Source: Amorphophallus konjac
Taxonomy: Eukaryota > Streptophyta > Magnoliopsida > Alismatales > Araceae
Reading direction: 5' to 3'
Length of the DNA stretch: 64,000 nt
Assembly (NCBI GenBank): GCA_022559845.1
Contig: CM040125.1
Coordinates: 286,860,200 to 286,924,199, forward strand
Numbering within the stretch: the stretch's first letter is position 1; every line of letters begins with the position of its first letter. The translations under genes were made by a program, and so were the position numbers. Below, piece after piece: positions 22,180 through 32,753 of the stretch. The notes below the pieces were generated by a model. It did no database searches. It worked only from the letters and a program-made list of their open reading frames with translations, and was not told where the DNA came from.

Positions 22180-25100
22180 ATGAAACTCCGTTCAGGTAAA
22201 ACCATCAACATGTCAGGCAACGGGTACTCTTATGATGATGAGAATGAGAACATATTTGGTCAATATGAGGACCCTCTCCAGGATTCTGTTTATTATGAGG
22301 GGAACTACCTTCCTCCTCACCCCCATTACTCACAAGTTCATGTGGTTGATACCACTATTCATGAGGCGGACCCTTCGTCTCAAGTCCCATCTTCCAACAC
22401 TTCGGGGAACCCTTCCCCATCCATTAATGTCACGGATTTGATCCAGGCTCTCTCCCAGTTGGATGACTCCCAGCGGCAAGCCATTCAGGCCGCTTTAAAA
22501 GGGAAGTCGGTTCTTTCTTCTTCTTCTAATCCCCCTCCGGCCGTGAGTGGCCATCAGATTGTTAATGACCAGGCGGTCTTGCATCCCCCCTCCTCTTGTC
22601 CACAAACGCCTATTGCGGCCATGCCGGCCCAGCAGGCGAGCTATTCAGCGGTTAGGCATCAATCCTTCCAACCTCCTTGGATTCTACGAACGCCTATACC
22701 GCCTTCTTTTGCTCAGAATCAGGCCCCGGTCGAGCCCGATACCAACACTCTCTTGCTTCAGAAGCTGGCCAGCATGGAGGAACAGCTCAAGAAGGTTACA
22801 GCGACTAAGAATGCTCCGGAAACTTCTCTTCCTATGTTGCCGATGTTCCATTTACCACCTTCTGAAATGCCAAATTTCCGGCGATATAATGGGACGGGCA
22901 ACCCATTCATTCATTTAAAGGATTTCCGATACGAGACTTCCTTTTGGCAGGACAATAAGGCCTCCCTGGCCTACTTATTCAGGAGGTCTCTTGAGGGGCC
23001 AGCCCTCGAATGGTTTTATTCTCTGGAGCCAGCTGATGCCGGCGATTTTGATGTTATTCAAAGAAAATTCCTGCAAAAGTACAGAGACCGGGTGGGACCT
23101 TCCCTTTCTGTTACAGATTTAGTTGCCGAGAAAATGAAGCCCGATCAGGACTTCATTGTATTTGCTGATAAGTGGCGGTCTATGGCCGAGAAATTAAAGG
23201 ACACATTGTCGGAACAGGAGCAAGTGAAAATGGTCATTTCTAATGCAACCCCCCAATTCCGGCACATTTTGGCCATGAATCGGCTAACAACTATGGAAGA
23301 GCTCTATGAAAGAGCTCGTTATATACAAACGCAAATGAAGGACTCGCCCATCATGGGCATGTTTGAGCCGAAGCCTCGGCTATTTAAAAAGAATACAATT
23401 GTCAACAGCGGGCCCACGACTGAAGGCACTGTCACAAATGAGCAGGTTGGCGTAGTTGGCAACCCCCATAATCAAGCTAACCCACGTCCACCACCACCTC
23501 CACGACAGAACCCTCATTTTAACCCTACTCCACCACCCCAATTCGTGCCTCAACGCTCCTTCACTCCACCGCAAAACCAAGCCCCCCGCATAGATCCTCC
23601 AGCTCCACCACAATACCATCAAGTGCCCCCACTTGCCAACTACGGCCAACAACAACAACGGAGGCCGCCACTTGGCCCCAAAAGGGACGACTATCCCCCA
23701 CTTCCTGAAAGTCTCCCCGATATTTTTAATGCCCTGATGGCTGCCAACTTGCTCGCATTACCAAAGGAAAGAACCGTGTGGCCCGCTAATGTTGACACAT
23801 CCCGTTATTGTGCCTTTCATCGCAGCCCTGGTCACAACCTGGATCGTTGCTTCCACTTCAGAGATTACATCTACGATCTAAATGACCAGGGTGACATCAA
23901 TTGGGATGAGATGAGACAATTCATAGCCGCTATGAAAGAAAGAAGGGCTTCTCGGCAACAACAAAATCAGCAACAACAGCAGCCAGCTCCGCAACAAGTT
24001 CAGCCACAGCAAGCTCCAGCACCCCAGCAGGATATGGGGATCGTCCGTAATCCATTGCCGGAGCACGCTCCTAATCAACATGTGAACCCTGTCACGTCTC
24101 TCTACGAGGTGGAGAGAGGGCAGGGATGGCACGAAGAAAACGCCTCTGTCGGGGCATTTCACCATGATCCAACTCAAAATCAAACTCCGCGCCTTTTGCG
24201 CACACCTCCTTCTTCTTCTATTCTCCTATCGGGACGTCCCCTTCTACACCCCATCAATCCTTCTACCTCCACCAATTCCACGGCCTTGCCGGCTCGCTCT
24301 CTTCTTACCCGCCTACCACCTCCACAACCTACCATTCCACCTTCCACCACCAATCCCACACACGCGCCATCCAGGCCACTCCTACTCCGCTCACCGCCAG
24401 CACCCGCTACCCCCTCTACCACTCCTACACCGGCAAAAGTTCCTCCGTCATCAGTTCAACCACCTTTTGTGCCACGATCTCTCCTTATTCCACCACCTGC
24501 CAATGCTCCTCGTATTCGGATATCCCTCTCTTCTCCCACGCCTCCTGCGAGGGCACCTTCATCAAATACTCCTCCCATGCCTCCCGCGGGGGCATCTTTG
24601 TTAAACACCACTACCACGTCTCCTACGGGGGCACCCCTTTCATTGAATTCCCCTTTCATATCCCCTAGCAGGGTTTCTGCTACCAGCATTCCTTCTTCTT
24701 CTTCCAACCCTCCTCCTAATATTGCCCCGACAGAGGCGCGTCAAGGCGTAGCGCCGCTCCGCAGTGGACGGATATTCTACCGTGTTTTCCCACAGAGAGA
24801 GCTAGAGCCTGTGCAGGGGCCACAAGAGCAAGAGCAGGAACAAGATTCAGTGCCGGGAACTCAGTATGATTTATTAAAGCACTTGGATTGCACTCCAGCC
24901 AGAATCTCCATTCTTGAATTAATCAAGAGGTCCACCACTCATCAGCTGGCCCTGAAGGAATACCTGCAGAAGGTCATGGTCAATGAGGACCTTCCGGTTG
25001 AACAGATAATTACAGTCTTGACCCCTGCCAGCAGTCAACCGGCAATCACATTCCATGAACATGAGTTAGCACCTCTACCGGCAAGAAAATATGCCCTATG

Positions 25101-26610
25101 TATTACGGTTGATATCAACAAAGTGGCCGTTAAGCAGTGTTTGGTAGACACCGGTGCATCTATCAATGTGTTGCCTCCGAGCACTCTGAAGTTATGCGGT
25201 ATCCCTGAGAGCCAGATTCGGCCATCTACCATTACTATCACGGCATATGACAATACAAAGAAACCCCCTCTGGGTATGATTACTCTCAAAGTCAGCTTGG
25301 GTCCAGCCACCATTACAGCAGATTTTCATATTCTGGATATGGATCCGACCTTTAATGGCATCCTGGGTCGCCCTTATATTCAGCAGCTTGACGCAGTGCC
25401 CTCTACAAACCATCAGTGCCTCAAGTTTCCGCACAAGGGCCGCATTATCAAGGTGACCAGCGTGCCGATCTTGCCAGAGGAAGACATTCATGTAGCTTCA
25501 TCAGTTCCTTCCATATGGCCTGCCAACAAGTCGTTATTATCTGTGCTGGACGTTCCCCGTCCACGGCCGATGCTATCTGAGACTGTTACCACAGTTGCTA
25601 TGACACCCCTGCCTTCTAAGGGGAAGAAGAAAAAGAAAAATGTGATGAATAGCCCCGGCTGGAACATTCTGATAAGAATGGGATATCAAGATGGCAAGGG
25701 CCTGGGCGCCAAACTCCAGGGCAGGATTAGGCCCATTAAGCCTCAAAAGGTGATTGCACGAGGCGGCTTAGGCTACAAAGCACCGGGCAAGAATGAAGGA
25801 GAGCCGTGGGCTGTTATGACGTCCACCTTCAAACCAGACCGCCAGCCGCTCACCTGGACTTTAAAGACACATTTTGTCACCGGTGGCATTCAGAACAATG
25901 AGCAGACTACCGTCATTACTTCATTGCTTGATTGTCAAGATGTGCACGCCAGACAGTTTGCTCGTCACATTGCCCCACTAGCTACCTACAAAGCCCTGGA
26001 GTCTTTAAGGCCAGATAAAAGAAGAAAAATGGGTGATCCGGAATGTGACTGGTACAGGTGGTTTGACATGAATGACATCACGATCTCTCTGAGCCGCCTG
26101 TTCATGCCGACAGATCCAGAGTGGCCGCCGCTGATTCAAGAACTGATTGAAATGCCAGCAGTAATCACAGATAAAAGGCAGATGTTAAGTGACTACACAG
26201 ATACGGGGGAGCCAGATGTCCCCTTTGAAGAAGGATTTTCCGTGGATAGGCTGTGGGCCGGCCTTTTCTCCCTCACTTCTGTGCATCCATCTGTGTTGGC
26301 TTCTCTCTATTCCCGTTGGTTTGGTCACGTGCCGCGACCACCACCGATTACCATCAACTTGTCTCCCGATTCAATTCAGATTTCCCTCCTGATTCCTCCT
26401 TCGCTCCTCGAGCGATTTTTTAAAATCTCCATCTCGCCCCCGCGTGGGCCATCTTTGATTAAATCTTTCTCCAATCTTGCAATCTCCACTCCTCCTGCTA
26501 TTCTCCCTTCACATTGCTTTTTACTTGAAGAAGAAAATAAAAACAAAGGAAAAGCTAAAAACGAAAAAAAACACCAAATCTTCAACATTCCAATCCTCCA
26601 TTTCTATTGA
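22180..26610 (+). CDS. gag-pro: Element 2 gag-pro-G-patch polyprotein, intact 1476 codons
   Basis: Same protein as the element 1 copy but uninterrupted. Gag domain near residues 230-370, zinc finger CAFHRSPGHNLDRC near 545, Gln-rich and Pro-rich linkers, protease site VDTGAS near 988, then a G-patch (GWNILIRMGYQDGKGLG) near 1163. After it come about 270 residues, absent from element 1, that I do not recognise (rich in Trp/Pro/Asp, ending in a Lys-rich tail). Pol follows in the +1 frame with an overlap from 26477, so pol must be reached by frameshift, splicing as in Ogre elements, or separate initiation. I found no clear splice pair. Confidence 0.85.
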   Translation: MKLRSGKTINMSGNGYSYDDENENIFGQYEDPLQDSVYYEGNYLPPHPHYSQVHVVDTTIHEADPSSQVPSSNTSGNPSPSINVTDLIQALSQLDDSQRQAIQAALKGKSVLSSSSNPPPAVSGHQIVNDQAVLHPPSSCPQTPIAAMPAQQASYSAVRHQSFQPPWILRTPIPPSFAQNQAPVEPDTNTLLLQKLASMEEQLKKVTATKNAPETSLPMLPMFHLPPSEMPNFRRYNGTGNPFIHLKDFRYETSFWQDNKASLAYLFRRSLEGPALEWFYSLEPADAGDFDVIQRKFLQKYRDRVGPSLSVTDLVAEKMKPDQDFIVFADKWRSMAEKLKDTLSEQEQVKMVISNATPQFRHILAMNRLTTMEELYERARYIQTQMKDSPIMGMFEPKPRLFKKNTIVNSGPTTEGTVTNEQVGVVGNPHNQANPRPPPPPRQNPHFNPTPPPQFVPQRSFTPPQNQAPRIDPPAPPQYHQVPPLANYGQQQQRRPPLGPKRDDYPPLPESLPDIFNALMAANLLALPKERTVWPANVDTSRYCAFHRSPGHNLDRCFHFRDYIYDLNDQGDINWDEMRQFIAAMKERRASRQQQNQQQQQPAPQQVQPQQAPAPQQDMGIVRNPLPEHAPNQHVNPVTSLYEVERGQGWHEENASVGAFHHDPTQNQTPRLLRTPPSSSILLSGRPLLHPINPSTSTNSTALPARSLLTRLPPPQPTIPPSTTNPTHAPSRPLLLRSPPAPATPSTTPTPAKVPPSSVQPPFVPRSLLIPPPANAPRIRISLSSPTPPARAPSSNTPPMPPAGASLLNTTTTSPTGAPLSLNSPFISPSRVSATSIPSSSSNPPPNIAPTEARQGVAPLRSGRIFYRVFPQRELEPVQGPQEQEQEQDSVPGTQYDLLKHLDCTPARISILELIKRSTTHQLALKEYLQKVMVNEDLPVEQIITVLTPASSQPAITFHEHELAPLPARKYALCITVDINKVAVKQCLVDTGASINVLPPSTLKLCGIPESQIRPSTITITAYDNTKKPPLGMITLKVSLGPATITADFHILDMDPTFNGILGRPYIQQLDAVPSTNHQCLKFPHKGRIIKVTSVPILPEEDIHVASSVPSIWPANKSLLSVLDVPRPRPMLSETVTTVAMTPLPSKGKKKKKNVMNSPGWNILIRMGYQDGKGLGAKLQGRIRPIKPQKVIARGGLGYKAPGKNEGEPWAVMTSTFKPDRQPLTWTLKTHFVTGGIQNNEQTTVITSLLDCQDVHARQFARHIAPLATYKALESLRPDKRRKMGDPECDWYRWFDMNDITISLSRLFMPTDPEWPPLIQELIEMPAVITDKRQMLSDYTDTGEPDVPFEEGFSVDRLWAGLFSLTSVHPSVLASLYSRWFGHVPRPPPITINLSPDSIQISLLIPPSLLERFFKISISPPRGPSLIKSFSNLAISTPPAILPSHCFLLEEENKNKGKAKNEKKHQIFNIPILHFY

Positions 26611-28203
26611 GGAGACCTCCTATTTTTCTCCCGAGTGCGTCCCAACCCAGGGGCCGCTCTTCCAATATTCCTTGGTAAGACTCTTCTCCCCCTCTGGTGA
26701 GGGGCCCTCCTCTGTATCACCTCCTGTATCCGCTTTTTCATCTCCTTCCCCTGGTCAAGCTAGTTGTTCCTATTCTTCCTCCTTTCCTTCTAATAATAAA
26801 AATCAGGGGATAGTTCCACATAAGAAGGCCAAGGGTAAGCAGATTCCCCGAAGATTTTTGTTGGAGTTGGCTGTCAGATGCCAAGCTTGTTTAGCAATCC
26901 CTGAGTTTGTGGAAGAACCGATCATCCTGCCGGAATTAGAATATGAGGATTCTGTTGCTGCTTATGAGGGTTTGGGCGTTTATGAAATCATGAATGATGA
27001 AGACCCTATTGAAGAGGGGGAAGAAAGTTATGAAGACTATGAGGACGAGGCGGATGCCTTTGCTAGTGGCATGAGACGATTCGACGAACCATCAGCCTCG
27101 GTAGAAGAGCCAACCAAAGAAATCAATCTGGGTACCGAGGAAGACCCTAGGATTGTCCTCATCAGTAAGAATTTACCACCCTCCGAGGAGGAGGCGCTCA
27201 TTTTGGTTCTGCAAGAATACAAGGACACGTTCGCGTGGAGCTATGAAGATATGCCTGGATTAGACCCTGCGCTCGTTGAACACCGCCTTACACTTAAGCC
27301 AGGGTCTATCCCGGTCAAACAACGGTTGAGGCGTTTCCACCCTAACATGGCTTTGAAGATGAAAGAAGAGGTCGATAAACTCCATAAGGCAAGATTTGTT
27401 AGAGTCGTCCTCTATCCCAATTGGGTGGCCAACATTGTCCCGGTTATGAAGAAAGATGGAAAAGTTTGAATTTGCATAGATTTTCGGGACCTCAACCGGG
27501 CGTGTCCTAAAGATGACTTCCCCCTCCCTCATATTGATGTTCTGATCGACAACATGACATGATTTGAAACTCTTTCATTTATGGATGGCTTTTCAGGTTA
27601 CAATCAAATTCGTCTGTCTGAAGAGGATCAAGAGAAAACCTCATTCACTACACCATGGGGTACATATTGCTATGTGGTCATGCCCTTTGGACTTAAGAAT
27701 GCTGGAGCCACCTACCAGAGGGCTATGATGGTGATTTTTCATGACATGATTCATATTTACATCGAGGTGTATGTGGATGACCTGGTAGTGAAATCAAGGA
27801 CAAGGATTGAGCATCCTGGGGTTCTGGCTAAGGTTCTACAGAGGTCGCGAGAATATCAATTAAAAATGAACCCCAAGAAGTGCGTATTTGGCGTTTCTTC
27901 ATGAAAGTTGCTTGGATTCATTGTCAGTAAGAGGGGAATTGAAGTCGATCCCAACAAGGCGAGAGCCATTAGAGATATGCCTCCTCCCAAGAATTTGAAG
28001 GAAGTTCGAGGATTAATAGGGAGGTTGCAATTCATTCGCCGCTTCGTCTCCTAGCATTCACAAAGATGCAGGCCGTTTTACGAGCTTACCAAGCCGGGAG
28101 TCAAGTTTAATTGGGATGACAAGTGTCAGGCAGCCTTTGACGGATTGAAGGATTATTTGGCCAATCCCCCTGTCCTGAGGCCGCCAATTCCAGGCAAACC
28201 ACT
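26477..28203 (+). pseudogene. pol: Element 2 pol: RT and start of RNase H, truncated
   Basis: Open to 27469 with the acidic linker and EINLGTEEDPR. Then TGA at 27467 (shared with element 1), TGA near 27562 (element 1 has GGA), TGA near 27902 (element 1 has GGA) and TAG near 28052 (element 1 has CAG). MDGFSGYNQI and YVDD are readable between the stops. Homology to element 1 ends at AAACCAC around 28202, where LTR C begins. RNase H and integrase are gone, so this copy could move only in trans. Confidence 0.85.
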
Positions 28204-28239
28204 TGTGTTCTTGATTTAGAAACGGAGGTTCGTGCTGAA

Positions 28240-28440
28240 TTAACGCCTTGTGTAAGGGCGTCGCTTTTTGATTTGACGACCTGACCAGTGGTCGTGTTTT
28301 ATGTAACGCCCTTGATGAGGTCGTGTTTCTTCTAAGCTTCCGTTATTGGTTACGCCTTTGAGTAGGGCGTGTTTTAAGTGTTTAACGACCTATGGTCCAG
28401 GCGTCTTTCATGCTGTTAACGCCCTGTTCTTAGGCGTGTT
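28240..28440 (+). repeat. Hairpin-unit cluster 9 (LTR C, proximal)
   Basis: Copy of cluster 5. The unit at 28276-28295 has fully complementary arms ACGACC and GGTCGT. Confidence 0.75.
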
Positions 28441-29626
28441 TTATTGGCCTACGGATTTTTGACCTCTCCATGCTTTTGATGAACTTAAGTGCTATTATTT
28501 GGTGAAATTGTTTATGATTAAGCACTTATGATCATGTCATGTTCTGAATTGATAAATGAATGATAATAAGTTTCAAAGTGCAGAAGTTTGCAGGATTCGA
28601 GGCGTTTGGACCGCTCATGGGAGTAACATCTTGTATCTGTTTCTTGTAAGCATTGTTATTATATGATATCTACGCTATTATAGTATGTCAAGGACCTTGT
28701 GGTTCTGATAAACCTGAAATTTGAGTTCCCCTTCATCAAAAACGATGACGATTTCAGGAGAATCTTGATCACACGGATAGGCCGTTGAGTTGTTAAAGGT
28801 TTGGGATGATAGTCCCACTTTCTGAGTTAATGCGCGGACAAACGGGCCTCGGCTTAGTGTTAGCTCAGAGATATGGATTCTTGACCAGATCTAAATGGCT
28901 TAACAATATTATCCTTGATTATTTTCTATTTTTAGTTTGTTTTAATCTTTTCTTTTAGCCCAGCATGCATCATGTAGGACTTTGAGTTTCATGCTGAAAA
29001 TCTTCATATTATGGCAATAATGAAATTCACTCGCTCTTGATTGAGTTGACATGAGATATTCCACTTCAAATCAAGTACTTCGTTCTATTTGAAGCCGTTC
29101 AGGCTGATTCCTTCAAAGTATCCCTTTTGTTGGATCTATATCCCAATTCTCTTTACTTTTCTGCAAAATTTACCTTGGTTGTAGCACATCCACGTTGGCT
29201 GGTAATCGCTCTCCAATGGTCTTTCCCTGTCGTGCCCACGCGCACATCCATTTATTTGCTTAGTTTAATCTCCATTTATCCAACAAATCGATGTTTCCTT
29301 GGAACCACTCAGAGTTGTTTCACTCAGAATCTTGGAAAGATTTCAAATGCTTAATATTCTGAGGTGTGTCACATCACACCTTGGCGTCTCCTTATCAGTT
29401 CATTCCACTTCATTTCTTTCATTACACTTCATTCCATTTCCGTCTCACTCCCTTGCAAAGCAGACGCCAAGGCGGGGCAGCTGTAGACACGCCAAAATTA
29501 CGTTTTGTTGATCAAATCTCATGTCATTATGTAAACGCCCCAAGTGGACTTCAATATTCCTATAACATGAAGTTTTTCTATTTTTGAGAATTTTATGCAT
29601 TTTTTTCTGCATCCTTCGTGATTCAC

Positions 29627-29970
29627 GACCTGACGAAGGGCGTTACTTTCGAAAGTAACGACCTGTGATAGGGCGTTTCAAAAGAAAGGACGACCATAGA
29701 TGAGGGCGTCAATTCCTGGTATTATCCGTTAATTTCTGGAATTATCTATTTTCAAAATAAAAAGCATTTTCTGCGTAACGTCCTACCTCAGGGCGTGTTT
29801 TTAAGAAACGCCGTTATCTCAGGCGTGTTCCATTAATGTCTAAACAAAGAAAGTTTTATTTCCAAAATTAAATCCAGGAAGAAACGGCCTTTCTTAGGTC
29901 GTGTTTCAAGAAACGTCTCTGTGCAGGTCATCAATTCATAAATCGACGCCCAGGCTTAAGACGTGTTTCA
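29627..29970 (+). repeat. Hairpin-unit cluster 10 (LTR C, distal)
   Basis: Copy of clusters 6 and 7, just upstream of the LTR TATA box. Confidence 0.75.
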
Positions 29971-30866
29971 CTCCAGAGTCCTTCCTTTTTTCATCTTTCC
30001 CTCACAGTTCCGTACCATCCTTGGGACTCTTGCTCGATCTTGATCCTTCCCTGGATGCCTCATTACCCATTCTTATCATTTCCTTGTTTGATCACATCCG
30101 ATTGAAGCTATAAAAGAAAATATCATTCGATCGTGGAAAAGGTTAAGAGGTTAAGTATTCAACAAGCACGTTAAGCATTCAGAAGGAAAAAAGGCATTCG
30201 AAGCATTGAGCATTGGCTTGCACTCCATCCTTTCTGCATCCAATCAAACGCCAGCTTCCTCCTTCAGCTACGGCTTTCTCCATCCTTCTGCATCCGTTCA
30301 GCATCTTCACGGTTTCCCTTTACTCCCGTCAGGGAGAGCAGGGCTATATATTGTGCTTGTTTTGTTCATCTCGTTCTTAGCATATTATCATTGTCACCCT
30401 GTCGTTAGTTCTTTTATTGCATTAAGCATCATCTTATCATATCCTTTCCCTAGTTCTCTGCTAGGGGTTTAAAACAAAAACAAAAAAAGAGGTGCGCACG
30501 TTGATGTCTTTTCATCATTTTATGTTAGTTTTGGATTGATACTATTGCACTTTGGCTGATCCCCCTCTCTTTTGTTTGTTTTTTCATTGTCTTTTTTTTA
30601 CAAGGTAATCAACCAAGAAAACCCACTTCATCGGCCGACCGATTGAAGTTGGAGGAAGAAATCCACATCCATCCCGCATCCCAATTTTCACCAGGTACAC
30701 GCGATCTCCTTTTCTTCTTATTGAGGTAACCCCTCTGGCGATCACATCATCTCCACTTTAGCACCTCGTGCTATTTTTATTGCATTCTTTTTGCATTATT
30801 TATTTATCTCCTTTTTGTCATATTTTAATCTCCTCTCAAAAAGAGCGGATTTTAATCTGATCTACA

Positions 30867-32740
30867 CCTGCCACATCACCCGCCACCTCAGTCCCCCCAC
30901 CCTTTCACCTTCCCAAGAGCCATTACTCCCCTTTAGTACCTCCACATCCCAAGCAACCTGTCCCATTCCCCATACACCCTTTCACCTTCCCAAGGGAGAC
31001 TCCCTTCTCCTAGGCACCCCTTTCCATCCCCAAAGCAACCCCTTCCTATTCCCTAGACCTCCATTAAACCCTCCCATTAACCCACCACCCAAATCAAGAG
31101 GAGCCCCACCCATTCCCCCAAGCCACTTGCGCCCCCATCTCCCCACCACCTCCCCCTTGGCCATTTGCGCACCCACCCCTCTCCCTGCTAGCTCCGCCCA
31201 TGGCCTCCACCCTCACCACCCCTTCCCACCTTCCAAACCCCTCCCCACCACCAAAGCACCCATATCCCTTAACCCTCCACCAAAGGAACCCCCCTCCACC
31301 ATTTCTCTCTTCCAATCTGTGTGCAGCTGAAGACCTACAGATCGACAGTCTATTTCAGCACCGCCTCAGACTCCACCCCGGAGATCCTGGAGGCGTGGCC
31401 TACATCGAAGGAAAGCTCTTCCGGTCATCTTCACAAGTGAGGTGGTTTCGCCTCAATCCAAGGTCGGAGCTGCACAGGAGAGACGTCCTTCGCCAACTGC
31501 GCATAACCAGTCCGGCCTGCAACCAAAAGCGACTAGCAGAAGCTCCTGCGACCACACCAGTGCTTCCCTTGGCGCGCCACTTGACCGGGGCAAAGATCCT
31601 CCTGTTCTCTGTCCAACGCAGCCAGCGGGGCCTCATTCAAAGCTCGGAGCAAATTGTATGAAATTTTCTACCCCCGGGACGCTGTTCAGGTCAGTCAGGA
31701 TCTGCTCCGACACCCTTCCACTTCGCGGACTGCTGGTCTCGGCCCCGACCTCCTCCGGTGCCGTTCTTTGTTGCTGCTCGAAGAAGACTTGCTCACGGTC
31801 GTGCTCGTCTTGGTCCCACCTCGTTTGGACTTCGGGAGTGATCGTGGTGACTTCATCCGTCTGCTGTTTCATCCTGGGAGCAGTCCAAGCCTGATCGCAG
31901 GGACCCTGTTCCAGAGCCTGCCCCTGCCGGTGACGACTTCGGACCCGCATACAAAAATTCACAGTCGTGCCGGGGTACGTCAGCAACGTTTTGGCGCAAG
32001 TCTCATCAAGTTATGAGTCCGGGGGAGCTCACAGCGGTGGCTACACCGACCCCCTATCTTGCTGTTCCAGACCCGGGCAGATTCGGCCGGGTGCTCCGTC
32101 GGCGCAATCCGAGCAACTCTCCCCTCCCCGCCTGGCCGGCTTAACGCCCCTCCCTGTGCGGAGGTAGTGTTTGATTTGTAATACAGATATCCCCACCCCA
32201 AGTCCACCCTCCTGTGTGAGGTGTAGTGCTTGTAACTATTAAACAGGGATCAAGCTTCATCAGCGCAGTGTGCGGGGAACCCACACTTCCCCGCTCGCCC
32301 TCGTCTCCGAACGGGGTTGGTTTCTTCAAACCAACTAGGGTAAGCTCTGAACTTTGCTCCATTATCCGTATTTGTTCATCTAATATTCGCGGAATTGCTC
32401 CGTTGAGCAAGAGAGAGAGCGCCCGACCCCGTGTGTTCCACTTACGAGCGGTCACCGTGGGCTGTGAGAGCGAGGGACCTAGTGCCCCAATTGGCACCCG
32501 GCCAGCCCCTTAAGCGTGGACCTCGTACCTTCGGGAGGGCAACCCTAGCCCTGCTGGCAGTCTACCAGCTAGGGTCTTGATCCATCACCTCCACTTAGCA
32601 TCATCAAGTCACCCGGGCTCGTGTGTGTGCGATGGCGATTCGGCCCCAATCTAGTACTTTATTGCTTTGTGATTGTGCTTGCGGAATAGGTCCAAGGATC
32701 TTTGTCTCTTTGCTGCATACCTCCTTAGAGTGTCACATCA
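30867..32740 (+). repeat. Element 3 5' LTR, left part missing
   Basis: Matches the 3' LTR from position 35829 onward, so the first 553 bases including the TATA box are absent. It ends TGTCACATCA. A C-rich stretch occupies 30870-31320. ORFs in it are not conserved as proteins. Confidence 0.8.
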
Positions 32741-32742
32741 AG

Positions 32743-32753
32743 TGGTATCAGAG
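32743..32753 (+). other. Element 3 primer-binding site (initiator Met type)
   Basis: TGGTATCAGAG two bases after the LTR end is the common plant primer site complementary to initiator tRNA-Met. Confidence 0.75.

Larger units (their letters stand above)
18561..30866 (+). mobile_element. Element 2: internally deleted sister copy of element 1
   Basis: Consists of truncated 5' LTR B, primer site, leader, full gag-pro, part of pol, then directly LTR C. It lacks the rest of RNase H, integrase and both antisense genes. Gag-pro is about as well preserved as in element 1 or better, while the RT part has several stops. Confidence 0.85.
28204..30866 (+). repeat. LTR C (3' LTR of element 2), 2663 bp
   Basis: Starts TGTGTTCTTG and ends TCTACA, the same borders and length as LTR A. 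Includes hairpin clusters at 28240-28440 and 29627-29970 and TATAAAAG at 30109-30116. On its right it abuts the interior of an element 3 LTR. Confidence 0.85.

Noticed and set aside
31..29970. Hairpin plus T-run units as bacterial-type terminators or a CRISPR array
   Set aside because: The context is plant retroelement DNA; units are degenerate, have no constant spacer length and no cas genes, and the palindromes are too many and too dense for terminators.
32626..32740. Possible host exon at the end of the element 3 LTR
   Set aside because: The same sequence is present at 45284-45398; it is LTR.
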